This document shows, piece after piece, positions 1 to 8,681 of a stretch of DNA of 64,000 nt (positions are counted from its first letter, which is position 1; the number at the start of each line of letters is the position of its first letter). The translations under genes and the position numbers were made by a program. Under the pieces are notes generated by a model. That model made no database searches and was not told the DNA's origin. It saw only the letters and a list, made by a program, of their open reading frames with translations. The DNA is from Zygnema circumcarinatum (taxonomy: Eukaryota > Streptophyta > Zygnematophyceae > Zygnematales > Zygnemataceae): NCBI GenBank assembly GCA_037447605.1, contig CM074806.1:1081784-1145783 (forward strand). The letters are read 5' to 3'.

Positions 1-796
1 AACATCAAGTCCAAAGGATGGGCTGTCGAGTTCAAAGTGATTTAGGCAATTTCTCCTATATTTAAAATATACACTCTTTTGCGAGTTTCTCCTCCTTCCT
101 CCCTCCCTCTCTCCCTCTTCTCCCCTCCCTCCCTCCTCTCCCCTCCCCTCCCCTCTCCCCCCCTCCTTCTTTTTCAGGAATGTTCTGGCAGGCTGGCTCA
201 GCGTTGTAGTTTTGTACTCAGGATTGTAAGCTCCAAATGTGCAAACGCTTAATAAACCTTTTCTTTCTTTAAGAACTTTTGATTCTTTGTTTACACTTTG
301 TTTCCATTGAAATGCATTATGTAACAACCTACCCTCAGCAAAGTTTATACTACCCTCAACAAAGTTCATATACTACCCTCATCAAAGTTCATACTGTCCT
401 CAGCAGGATTCGATCTTAGGACCTCTCGGTACCCACCTATATTCATACTGCCTTTAGCAAGATTCAATCTTAGGACCTCTCGGTACCCACCTATGTGCTT
501 AACCATTAAAAGGCAACCGCAAATATAAGTATTAAGCAGTACAACACATGTATAACGATTCACTGACATATTTTTTTTACTTACTTTTATTAATTTCATT
601 TCACATTATGCTCAATTGTATATGTGAAGCTCTATGATGATGTAATGGTTGGCTTGCTTTGCTTTGCTTCTCTCTTTCTCTTGTCCTCTCTCTTTCTCTC
701 TCTCTCTCCCTTCTATGCTTTGCTCTCTCTATTCGAACGTGTTTGAGGAAATTGCGTTGATGTGTGGGACGAGAAAAAAAAAACAAAGGGAGAGGG

Positions 797-977
797 GGGG
801 CGAGATTAGCCAAAATGAAAGTACAAATTTTCCCGAAAAGGGGCAAGGATATCCAAAAAGTGGGGCGCCTGTATCATTTTCCTAATATTTAGGAAAATGA
901 TACAGGCGCCCCACTTTTTGGATATCCGCGCCCCCTTTCGGGAAAAAACTGTACTTTCATGTTGGCTAATCACGCCC
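797..977. repeat. Inner inverted repeat of left arm
   Basis: Imperfect inverted repeat centred near 887, with arms of about 85-90 bp reading from GATTAGCCAAAATGAAAG to a TCATTTTCCTAA turn. The same unit sits mirrored at 1330-1510. A single half of it recurs at 5774-5900, so the unit is a dispersed inverted-repeat element rather than something unique to the palindrome. Confidence 0.8.
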
Positions 978-1800
978 CCCCTCCCCTTGGATCTTTCGGG
1001 AGGAGAGATCTTGTAGACAATCGGACCCCGCGCCTCGCGCGCAGGATCCGACCGTGCTCCGACGTACGGCACCGCCCATCGCGGCGTGGCCGCGAGATGC
1101 GGCGAGCATGGGGGACCGGAAGCAGGGATGTCCAATGGAAGACTGCCACGTGGCAACCTCTGACCCAACCATTGGACATCCCTGCTTCCGGTCCCCCATG
1201 CTCGCCGCATCTCGCGGCCACGCCGCGATGGGCGGTGCCGTACGTCGGAGCACGGTCGGATCCTGCGCGCGAGGCGCGGGGTCCGATTGTCTACAAGATC
1301 TCTCCTCCCGAAAGATCCAAGGGGAGGGGGGGCGTGATTAGCCAACATGAAAGTACAGTTTTTTCCCGAAAGGGGGCGCGGATATCCAAAAAGTGGGGCG
1401 CCTGTATCATTTTCCTAAATATTAGGAAAATGATACAGGCGCCCCACTTTTTGGATATCCTTGCCCCTTTTCGGGAAAATTTGTACTTTCATTTTGGCTA
1501 ATCTCGCCCCCCCTCTCCCTTTGTTTTTTTTTTCTCGTCCCACACATCAACGCAATTTCCTCAAACACGTTCGAATAGAGAGAGCAAAGCATAGAAGGGA
1601 GAGAGAGAGAGAAAGAGAGAGGACAAGAGAAAGAGAGAAGCAAAGCAAAGCAAGCCAACCATTACATCATCATAGAGCTTCACATATACAATTGAGCATA
1701 ATGTGAAATGAAATTAATAAAAGTAAGTAAAAAAAATATGTCAGTGAATCGTTATACATGTGTTGTACTGCTTAATACTTATATTTGCGGTTGCCTTTTA

Positions 1801-1930
1801 ATGGTTAAGCACATAGGTGGGTACCGAGAGGTCCTAAGATTGAATCTTGCTAAAGGCAGTATGAATATAGGTGGGTACCGAGAGGTCCTAAGATCGAATC
1901 CTGCTGAGGACAGTATGAACTTTGATGAGG
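1801..1930 (+). repeat. Possible tRNA-derived (SINE-like) segment, duplicated
   Basis: A block of about 55 bp containing GGTGGGTACCGAGAGGTCCT followed by an AGATYGAATC motif occurs twice in tandem (about 1811-1863 and 1865-1917), and on the opposite strand in the left arm. TGGTTAAGCACATAGG resembles a pol III A box and GATTGAATC a B box, so it could be the tRNA-like head of a SINE. No complete cloverleaf can be drawn, hence the low confidence. Confidence 0.3.
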
Positions 1931-2306
1931 GTAGTATATGAACTTTGTTGAGGGTAGTATAAACTTTGCTGAGGGTAGGTTGTTACATAATGCATTTCAA
2001 TGGAAACAAAGTGTAAACAAAGAATCAAAAGTTCTTAAAGAAAGAAAAGGTTTATTAAGCGTTTGCACATTTGGAGCTTACAATCCTGAGTACAAAACTA
2101 CAACGCTGAGCCAGCCTGCCAGAACATTCCTGAAAAAGAAGGAGGGGGGGAGAGGGGAGGGGAGGGGAGAGGAGGGAGGGAGGGGAGAAGAGGGAGAGAG
2201 GGAGGGAGGAAGGAGGAGAAACTCGCAAAAGAGTGTATATTTTAAATATAGGAGAAATTGCCTAAATCACTTTGAACTCGACAGCCCATCCTTTGGACTT
2301 GATGTT

Positions 2307-2668
2307 AAGCCATAAAACAATCTATGACTAGGGAAAAGTATTGTTTTTCTTTTAATTAGTGCAAGTTCTTGAGTTGTGGCCTGGTTGCTTACAATTGGAA
2401 CATTTGTTACCTTCAACATACTCAGAATAGCTCTTGTCCCAGTTGATTGCCAAACTACGTGCGCCAGTAGGTCAACCTTGTTTCTTTGTAACTAGGTGGG
2501 GGTTTTGCAACTGCAGTGGTTCAGTAACCAAAAGGTACTAAGGACCAACGTTGTTGAAGAATCATTTGCAAACAACCTACTTGTTAATGCCTTGATTGTC
2601 ATTGCCTATCGTAATAATGATGATCCAATTTCAACAATTGTGGCTGTTTCTTGGACTTGGATAAAAAA
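2307..2668. other. Non-coding spacer, nothing recognised
   Basis: AT-rich sequence between the palindrome and the virus-like fragment. I see no conserved reading frame, RNA gene or repeat in it. Confidence 0.6.
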
Positions 2669-3859
2669 TCAGCAAGGAGCGAGGAGCTTTAAAACCTTGT
2701 CATAAAGGAGCGACATCAGCAACGACCGTGTCGACATTGGCGGATGTGTCAGTGTTATCCGTGTATAGACACATCGGCATATCCAGGACATGTGGTCGCG
2801 CTTGTCGGGTGTCATCTCGTCGTCTTTGAGTGATAGGGCGTCCACTGTCATCGGTATCACCCTGACACGTCGTTGTATGGCAAGCGACCTTAGCTCGGCG
2901 TTGGCACTCCATGAGGGCAGCGAGTTGGTGCCAATGAGTATCGTGGCCCTGATTGTGGCACTGAATGGGGGCACGGACGTCGGATCACCTCCAGTCGTGA
3001 CCTTGATGTAGTGGCTGTTGACTTTACCAACGCCCAAGTCTACATCACCGCATGTGGCAACTCTGACGGATGACAGCATCTGCACGACACTTGTCTCGAC
3101 CCTGGACGTGCTCCTGGACATGATACCGCTGACATCTGCGGGTCTACAACAGCCCGCCAGCAGCACCCTCAGGCACGACATGAGCGTTGACTTACCATTG
3201 CCGCCAAGCTCGTACAGCATGGTGAAGTAAGCCGAGTCTTGTGGGTCCAACAACGCGTTGCCTATCAGCCACATCAGACACTGGTACTCCTTGTCTTGCA
3301 CAAACAACCTCGACAAGTACAGGGACACCGAGCAGACGTCATCGAACACCCAGCTGACAGGGTGGTAGTCGTTGTCGATTGTCAGCCTTGAGAGTCCCGT
3401 CTTGAGCATGTGTGTACGGCTGTCGTCGTACACTTCTGCCTGCTCGAACAACAGCTTGTCGTCTGCTAGTGTAACCTTATACCTAACGCTGCCAACACAG
3501 ACACTGATTGGCAGTGACGACACCACTAGCGCGTTCTTCTCCAGTAGTCTTAGATATGGCCTGACTGCCGTCGTGTAGTTGACCGTGGCATTACTGGCAC
3601 CCACGGCGCGTGTCAGCTCCACTTGTGCCTCCTCCGACACAATATTAGACCACTCATTGAGCGATGACAAGTACAACAGGATGTCGCCTTTATACTTGAC
3701 GACATTGCCCAGTTCCACAAGCCTGCCCAGGGCGTTAGACTCATTTGTAGCCCGTCTCAGTACTGTCGACAAGCCACTTGACACTTCAGATGTGTCCATG
3801 ATGATAGTTGCAGAGGGGGCAGCTTCACAGCGAAGGAGTGGCAAGTCAGACACCACCAT
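2669..3859 (-). CDS. SF3/D5-type DNA helicase ORF, virus-like, probably truncated
   Basis: Uninterrupted 396-residue frame starting at an ATG at 3859. It has superfamily 3 helicase hallmarks: Walker A GGNGKST near residues 219-225, an acidic Walker B region in VATCGDVDLG near 268-277, a B' region around TTGGDP, motif C with GTN near 310-312, and a basic RRVRV segment near 330. This arrangement is typical of D5-like replicative helicases of nucleocytoplasmic large DNA viruses, virophages and related elements. No primase domain is visible ahead of it. The last dozen or so residues probably read across the insertion junction near 2700, so the C-terminus is lost. Its start lies only 11 bp from the start of the divergent polymerase ORF, a viral type of compactness unlike the intron-rich host genes. 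Family assignment is firm; the exact viral group is not. Confidence 0.75.
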   Translation of the reverse strand: MVVSDLPLLRCEAAPSATIIMDTSEVSSGLSTVLRRATNESNALGRLVELGNVVKYKGDILLYLSSLNEWSNIVSEEAQVELTRAVGASNATVNYTTAVRPYLRLLEKNALVVSSLPISVCVGSVRYKVTLADDKLLFEQAEVYDDSRTHMLKTGLSRLTIDNDYHPVSWVFDDVCSVSLYLSRLFVQDKEYQCLMWLIGNALLDPQDSAYFTMLYELGGNGKSTLMSCLRVLLAGCCRPADVSGIMSRSTSRVETSVVQMLSSVRVATCGDVDLGVGKVNSHYIKVTTGGDPTSVPPFSATIRATILIGTNSLPSWSANAELRSLAIQRRVRVIPMTVDALSLKDDEMTPDKRDHMSWICRCVYTRITLTHPPMSTRSLLMSLLYDKVLKLLAPC

Positions 3860-3870
3860 CCAGCACCGTC

Positions 3871-4419
3871 ATGGAGGCCGTAGACACCGCAGTGAGACAA
3901 GGGTGGAGACTAGAGTGGGTAGGACAGACTGGCGACATGTGTGTTCTGGTAAGACTAATGAAGGAGGGCCTTGACGACATGTACATACGGCTGACAGTGC
4001 CTGTAGACACGCCGTCAACATGCGTCGACTACGGTGTCGTGTCCAGGCCCGAGTCAGACGACCAGGGTGTTGATGTCGCCTTAGTGTGGCACTGTCAGCC
4101 GTGGCTGAGACTCAGGCGTAACGCCGCCATACACGGCCTGACTACTGGGTCAGAGCCAAGGTGTGGCTACGTCAAGTGGCAGCCACAGACAATGACACGG
4201 TGTATCATGGGCTACGACTTTGAGACTAACAGCCTGGGACTACACAAGGGTAGCCTGCCACCAGCGTCAAGGGACGTCGTCTGTGCCACGTTGTGGTGTA
4301 CGTGCGGGGTGACGGCGTCATGGCACACGATGGGCACTAGTAGCCAGTTGGTCAAAGTGGGGGACACTCAATCAAATGGTGGTTTAACCACCATATTGCT
4401 GATTGATGTTTATGAGTAA
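3871..4419 (+). CDS. N-terminal fragment of a family B DNA polymerase, virus-like
   Basis: The frame opens at ATG 3871 (an ATG at 3808 is also in frame but overlaps the divergent gene) and stays open to 4419. Near its end it has an Exo I-type motif, YDFET, followed within about 20 residues by a segment with spaced cysteines. An acidic D-x-E inside such a sentence is the 3'-5' exonuclease start of B-family polymerases. The similarity stops around 4345, where the base composition changes to AT-rich host DNA, so only the N-terminal and first exonuclease motif are present and the polymerase domain is missing. Together with the helicase it forms a divergent replication-gene pair cut at both ends. 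It could also derive from a Polinton-like element or virophage. Confidence 0.55.
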   Translation: MEAVDTAVRQGWRLEWVGQTGDMCVLVRLMKEGLDDMYIRLTVPVDTPSTCVDYGVVSRPESDDQGVDVALVWHCQPWLRLRRNAAIHGLTTGSEPRCGYVKWQPQTMTRCIMGYDFETNSLGLHKGSLPPASRDVVCATLWCTCGVTASWHTMGTSSQLVKVGDTQSNGGLTTILLIDVYE

Positions 4420-4711
4420 GATTTTTTCGCCTTTGTCCAAGATCGTTGAAATACGATGCTTACAAGGAGCCCCCAAGTTGAAGTAAATACTCCACTATAA
4501 AGCCCTAATGTTGTCGCTTTCAACTTTGAAACTAGCTTATGCAACCCTTCTAAATGCAGCCTTTCTAAATACGGTTACTTGTAATAAAGACAAATAAAAA
4601 ACTTCTCAGTTTTAATTATTTGCTTAAGCTCGACAAACTGGATTTAGAGCATCAGATTTAGCTGTTGGAAAACTGTAAACAAATTAAGAGTTAGAATTTA
4701 GATGTACCGCT
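4420..4711. other. AT-rich spacer, nothing recognised
   Basis: Sequence between the virus-like fragment and the MULE remnant, without a conserved frame or repeat that I can identify. Confidence 0.5.
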
Positions 4712-5600
4712 TTAGGAGATGATGGTTTCCCTCCCCACGAGATGTGGAACCCATTCCCAATTGCATGTTCTTGTCGACAAAACATCTAACAAACTTATCC
4801 CAATGCTCTTGCTTCTACACGTAATGAAAGGCAAACGTCCATCCCCGCGAGCCAAAGTAACTCTCATCGCTACCCAGTTGCCATAATAAGTTTCTTCTAT
4901 AGTGGAATATAGGCACGCATTCCACATCTTCATAAATGTCTCAAACTCATTATTGTCCTCGAAATGCTTCTTAGTGTTTGCAAGCACGTTTTTATTAACG
5001 TGCCATACACACAAAATATTCATAGTGTCAGGAAAGACTTCTGAGATTGCGTTCATCAACGCTAATTCACGATCAGTAGCGACAAACTTAGGTATTACTA
5101 TAACACGGAATGCTTACAAGGCCCAAACGTATGCATCCTTTGTTTCTTCCCGTAAAATATTAAAAATCGAATAAGTGGCAATGATTCTAATAATGTTCAG
5201 CAAAGGCATTCCAAATTAGACATTGTTGTACTCATTCGCAAGCTTGGCTGAGTCTCGATGAGTAAAGAACAAACTTGAAACAGCACCGTCGATCCCAAAA
5301 CTAACTTCAAAGATGAAATTACCAGCGCTTAGGGTTTCAATTAAGGCTATAATGTGGGTTCAACCAACCAAGAGATTTGTCCTAAATAGAGCAATGTCAT
5401 TGTACACTACTCTTTTGGTCATATGTTGGTTCTCGTACTGGTTTTGGAAAGTAAACATTATGGATGGAATGCTGGCGCCATTTTGTGCATCTCTCGAACA
5501 TATTCCTTCTCGCGAGTATTCAAGCGCCTTTTCTTGGCATATCCACTGGAAATAACGTGGTTGTGCTCTTCAATGATGGATTTTACAGCCCATATGTTCT
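4712..5600 (-). pseudogene. Decayed MULE (Mutator-like) transposase
   Basis: On the minus strand, 5059 down to 4712 reads as the catalytic core of a MULE/FAR1-type transposase: ALMNAI, VFPD and LCVWHVNKNV-like words. Just upstream (5060-5180) comes the conserved FVATDRELA block containing an aspartate of the DDE/D triad, preceded by DAYVWAL. Further upstream (5190-5600) are RDSAKLANEYNNV-like and FGIDGA segments. Several in-frame stops (after WAL, after NNV and in the N-terminal part) and frame changes show it is dead. FAR1-family host genes derive from the same transposases, but the stop codons and repeat-rich setting favour a transposon remnant. Confidence 0.8.
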
Positions 5601-5773
5601 TCTTCTTAGAAAACGTCGATCTTGAAAGGGCAATTTTTCAAGCGGCTAGAGGTATGCCTGTTCTTTCCGGTCTCTTCTTGACCTCTATCCCTTCCCCTTG
5701 ACCTTTATTCAGGGGAAGGGAGGGGAAGGGTGGGGCGGGGAGGGGAGGGGAGAGCACGGGCGGGGAGGGGAGA

Positions 5774-5900
5774 AGATCTCTCCTCCCGAAAGATCAGGGG
5801 GGGACCGAGATTAGCCAAAATGAAAGTATAAAATTTTCCCGAAGGGGGGCGAGGATATCCAAAAAGTGGGGCGACTGTATCATTTTCCAAATATGATCGT
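5774..5900 (-). mobile_element. Solo terminal half of the palindrome-type repeat
   Basis: This stretch matches 1290-1440 of the palindrome: the AGATCTCTCCTCCCGAAAG block, GATTAGCCAAAATGAAAGTA, a CCCGAA run, GATATCCAAAAAGTGGGGCG and TGTATCATTTTCC, in the same order. It is therefore a separate, diverged copy (about 85-90% by eye) of one half of that element. A shorter related piece with GATATCCAAAAAG occurs at about 6320-6370. Confidence 0.75.
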
Positions 5901-5969
5901 AAATAGCTAATTTATGGCTCAAATTGAGATTAATATTATTATGAAATAATAGGGTAGTGTTAAATCCAC

Positions 5970-6094
5970 CCCTTTTTTGGATCGACACACCGCTTTTCCA
6001 CCGGGCAGATTTTAGAAAAGTTCTAAAACTGAAAATGCTTTTTTCACACCTTTTTAGAATCGATACAACACTTTTTCCCGTCGGGCAGATTTTA
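5970..6094 (+). repeat. Two copies of a ~45-bp CACACC..CGGGCAGATTTT motif
   Basis: Two direct copies (about 5970-6014 and 6046-6094) share TTTTTRGAATCGA or GGATCGA, then ACACACC or ACAACAC, a CTTTTYCC block and CGGGCAGATTTT. A third copy is at about 7081-7127. They look like fragments of one repeat family scattered through 5.9-7.2 kb. Confidence 0.55.
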
Positions 6095-6180
6095 TTTTAC
6101 AAAAAAAAAGGTCAAAACGCGAGTGCGTCTGCCCTGCCACACGATGTACTGTACTGTACTTGCATTACCGTACATTCCTG

Positions 6181-6640
6181 TACGGTGATGTACGGCATCC
6201 TTTCGGTTCCGTTCAGTTAAAGCCCGGTCTCGGCTCTCTACTCGCCAGTACAGTACCAGGATCTTCCGCTCCGAGCGGATTCGGGCAGGCCCTAACATAT
6301 TTTTGTCTCTCAAAAAAACCAGGGGGCGGGATATCCAAAAAGGTGGGAAGGGTTATCATTCTCCGATCACGAAAGTGGGTTGATCTGGCGGTTAAGAAGT
6401 GCATCCCGAGATCCATGATGGTACTTGTACCGGTCTGTTTCTGAATTTGGTGGAATTAACTGATCCTTTTTTCATTTAAATAGGTTGTCGGGCCTTGACC
6501 TTTAACCAATGGAAATTCGCCACGTGTACACATTTGTACACGTGGCGTGTCTCAATTCACGTTCCTGGTATCGGTCGAGTAGAGGTCCGGACCGGGCTTT
6601 CACTCAACGGAACCGAAAGGATGCCGTACAGTGCCGTACC
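6181..6640. mobile_element. Inverted-repeat (MITE-like) element, ~460 bp
   Basis: 6181-6262 is an imperfect reverse complement of about 6562-6640. Shared words include TACGGCATCCTTTCGGTTCC, AAGCCCGGTC and CTCTACTCG, giving roughly 80-bp terminal inverted repeats of about 80% identity. There is no transposase frame inside. Its interior holds the perfect G-box hairpin at 6518-6547. Confidence 0.7.
6518..6547. promoter_or_regulatory. Perfect double G-box hairpin
   Basis: CGCCACGTGTACA is followed by a 4-base CATT loop and its exact reverse complement, giving two CACGTG cores in opposite orientation. CACGTG is the core of plant bZIP and bHLH binding sites. It lies about 940 bp upstream of the HD-Zip III start codon, inside a MITE-like element. 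Regulatory use is inference. Confidence 0.45.
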
Positions 6641-6681
6641 AAGAGTACTTTTCCGCTCGTACTGTAGCTTCTATCTTTTGC

Positions 6682-6768
6682 GCTTAGGTCCTTTCACTCT
6701 GTGACCAGTCCCTCGTGGTTCCACATGTTGCTTTTGTCCATGTACATTTGATGGCCTTGCCATCGTGA
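6682..6768 (-). repeat. ~85-bp dispersed repeat, copy 1 of 3
   Basis: Read on the minus strand it contains GGCCATCAAATGTACATGGA, CAAAA..CA, a GGAACCAC word and AAAGGACCTAAGCGC. Clear relatives are at 15707-15790 (+) and 35196-35285 (-). No coding frame is shared among the three. Confidence 0.75.
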
Positions 6769-7077
6769 GTTCAATGCCATTTTCTTCTTTTCTGGAGAAA
6801 TATTTGGGAACCGAACCAAACTAAAGGTGGTCAGGAACAAAATTGCACCTCCTTTCAAAGTTGTTGACTTTGACATTATCTTTTTTCTTTTTCATTATCC
6901 ATGGAGAAGGCTTTTCTAAAATAGGAGAAAATTATTGATCGAGGCGTGGCTTTAGGCATTATTCAAAAAATCTGGTTCCTGGTTTTCTTACGAAGGTAAT
7001 ATAGCCACTGCTTCCTTGGTGCTAGTAAGCTTCCCAAGTAAGCTAGGGGAAACCCTTTTTACTTTCTGGGAAGAAAT

Positions 7078-7214
7078 TTACACACCTTTTTGGCTAGATA
7101 CACACCCTTTTCGCCGGTCAGATTTGTGTGAGTTTTTATTTAGACAAAAAGGTGTGTATCCAAAAGGTGTGTATCTAGGCAGAAAGGTGTGTATCTAGCC
7201 AAAAAGGTGTGTAA
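7078..7214. repeat. Short inverted repeat with 29-bp perfect arms
   Basis: 7078-7106 is the exact reverse complement of 7186-7214; the arms contain ACACACCTTTTTGGCTAGAT. The loop repeats AAGGTGTGTATC twice more, so the element looks like a MITE with internally amplified ends. It lies about 270 bp upstream of the HD-Zip III start codon. Confidence 0.8.
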
Positions 7215-7428
7215 ATAGTTTCCCCCCCTTATCTTAGGCCAATCGATCGAGGATCGAGGATCGATCGATGCCTGAGTGTAGGCCTCACAGCCTACGCCGT
7301 AGGCCCTTAGCCTAGAGCTCGTAGATTGTACGGCCGACCGTTCGTACAGCGGCGCGGCAGGGAGGCGCATGATGCCTTCATGATTGCGGTCTGACCTGCC
7401 CACCATTTGCAGGGGCGGCTCCGCCGGA

Positions 7429-7472
7429 ACCCTAACCCTAATTCCGGGCTAACCCTAATCTGAGACCTAATC
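7429..7472 (+). promoter_or_regulatory. Telo-box-like AACCCTAA cluster in HD-Zip III leader
   Basis: ACCCTAACCCTAA, then CTAACCCTAATC and further CCTAATCTG words, lie just ahead of the ATG at 7487. AACCCTAA is the plant telo-box, a promoter and leader element. Similar short runs precede the glycosyltransferase (about 41657-41671) and GFAT (42239-42272). A chance telomere-like run is possible. Confidence 0.5.
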
Positions 7473-7486
7473 TGAGGCCGGGAGCC

Positions 7487-8649
7487 ATGGGGGGCTCCTC
7501 GGGGGAGAGGTCAGACGGGAATGGGGAGAAAGAGAGTGGAGCCACGGACTCCGGGAAGTATGTGCGTTACTCTAATGATCAGGTGGAGGCGCTGGAACGC
7601 GTCTATCATGAGTGTCCCAAGCCGAGCTCGATGCGGCGCCAGCAACTCATCAAGGAGTGTCCGATTCTGGCAAACATTGAGCCCAAGCAGATCAAAGTCT
7701 GGTTTCAGAATAGAAGGTGACGACGGAGGGTGGATGTGGGGGGTTGATTGGGAAGACGAGGGTGGGGAGGGAACAATGTCTCTGGATGTCCTTGGAATGG
7801 ATTGAACTGCCCTGGCCTCACTTAGGTTTTCTTGAGATGTTGGCGGCGTGAGGTTGCCCGGTATGGCCAGTTAGTGGGACTGGTTTCTCTGTGCCGTGAG
7901 GCCGGCGAGCTGTTACAGTGACATCATCGACAGCTTGTAACGCTTTCCTTGATTGTTTGGAGTTGAGCCTCTTATGATGAGCAATATGACAACTTATGAG
8001 CAGAAGAAAAAACCTACTTATACAGACTGAGATGGAATTGGTCAACGTTGGTGATCAGTCTATTTGAAGATTGCAAATGTGCTGAAGTGGTATCGCCTGC
8101 GACTGCGAGTCCAGAGTGGTTGTGATAGGCTACTTTGAGCTCAGTCGCAGTGAACATGGTCAACGGATGCATTTGAAGGTCAATGCTGAACTCGTAGGCT
8201 GACAGTTCTATTCACGTGTGCCAGGTGTCGGGAGAGGCAACGGATGGAGTCCAACCGTCTACAGACAATGAATTCAAAGCTGACGGCTTTGAATAAGCTT
8301 CTGGTGGAAGAAAATGACCTTTCAACGAAGAAAATTTCACAGTTGACTATGGAGAACGCTATCTTGCGGCAACGTCTTGCAAAATATGAGAGCCTTCTGA
8401 AATTGGAACCAGATTCTGCTGCAAAGGCTGTTACTACAGTACCCGAACATGTGAGACCTCACATCATAAAATCTTGCGTCGTGTTTTCCTGTTGTGTATT
8501 TATTGTTAGTAGGATGTTGGATGTCGACTTGATTATTCCACTCAAAATGTTGCGGAATTCGTTAAAATCGAGGAGTTTGATCCGATATAATCGCTTCTTG
8601 AAGGGTCTTCATTTGCCATTGATGCCCAGAATGTCTGCTCCTTGATGCA

Positions 8650-8681
<32 letters not shown>

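Larger units (their letters stand above)
1..2306. repeat. Near-perfect giant palindrome (1138-bp arms)
   Basis: Positions 1-1138 are the reverse complement of 1169-2306, so paired positions sum to 2307. Only about 30 bp (1139-1168) separate the arms, and that spacer contains a small palindrome, TGCCACGTGGCA, at 1145-1156. I see no mismatch between the arms: reading frames in one arm recur identically in the other. Each arm carries its own shorter inverted repeat (797-977, mirrored at 1330-1510) whose ends contain GATTAGCCAA and GATATCCAAAAAGTGGGGCG blocks, so the structure is a hairpin of hairpins. It starts exactly at base 1. It is either a fold-back element cut by the window edge or an assembly fold-back at a contig end. 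No coding capacity is credible; all frames are shadows of the repeat. Confidence 0.95.

Noticed and set aside
806-1501. 180-codon frames in both directions through the palindrome
   Set aside because: Mirror-image frames through inverted repeats with no family resemblance; they contain the repeat ends.
1811-1917. Possible functional tRNA gene
   Set aside because: A- and B-box-like words exist but no acceptor stem or anticodon arm can be formed; kept only as a weak SINE-like repeat.
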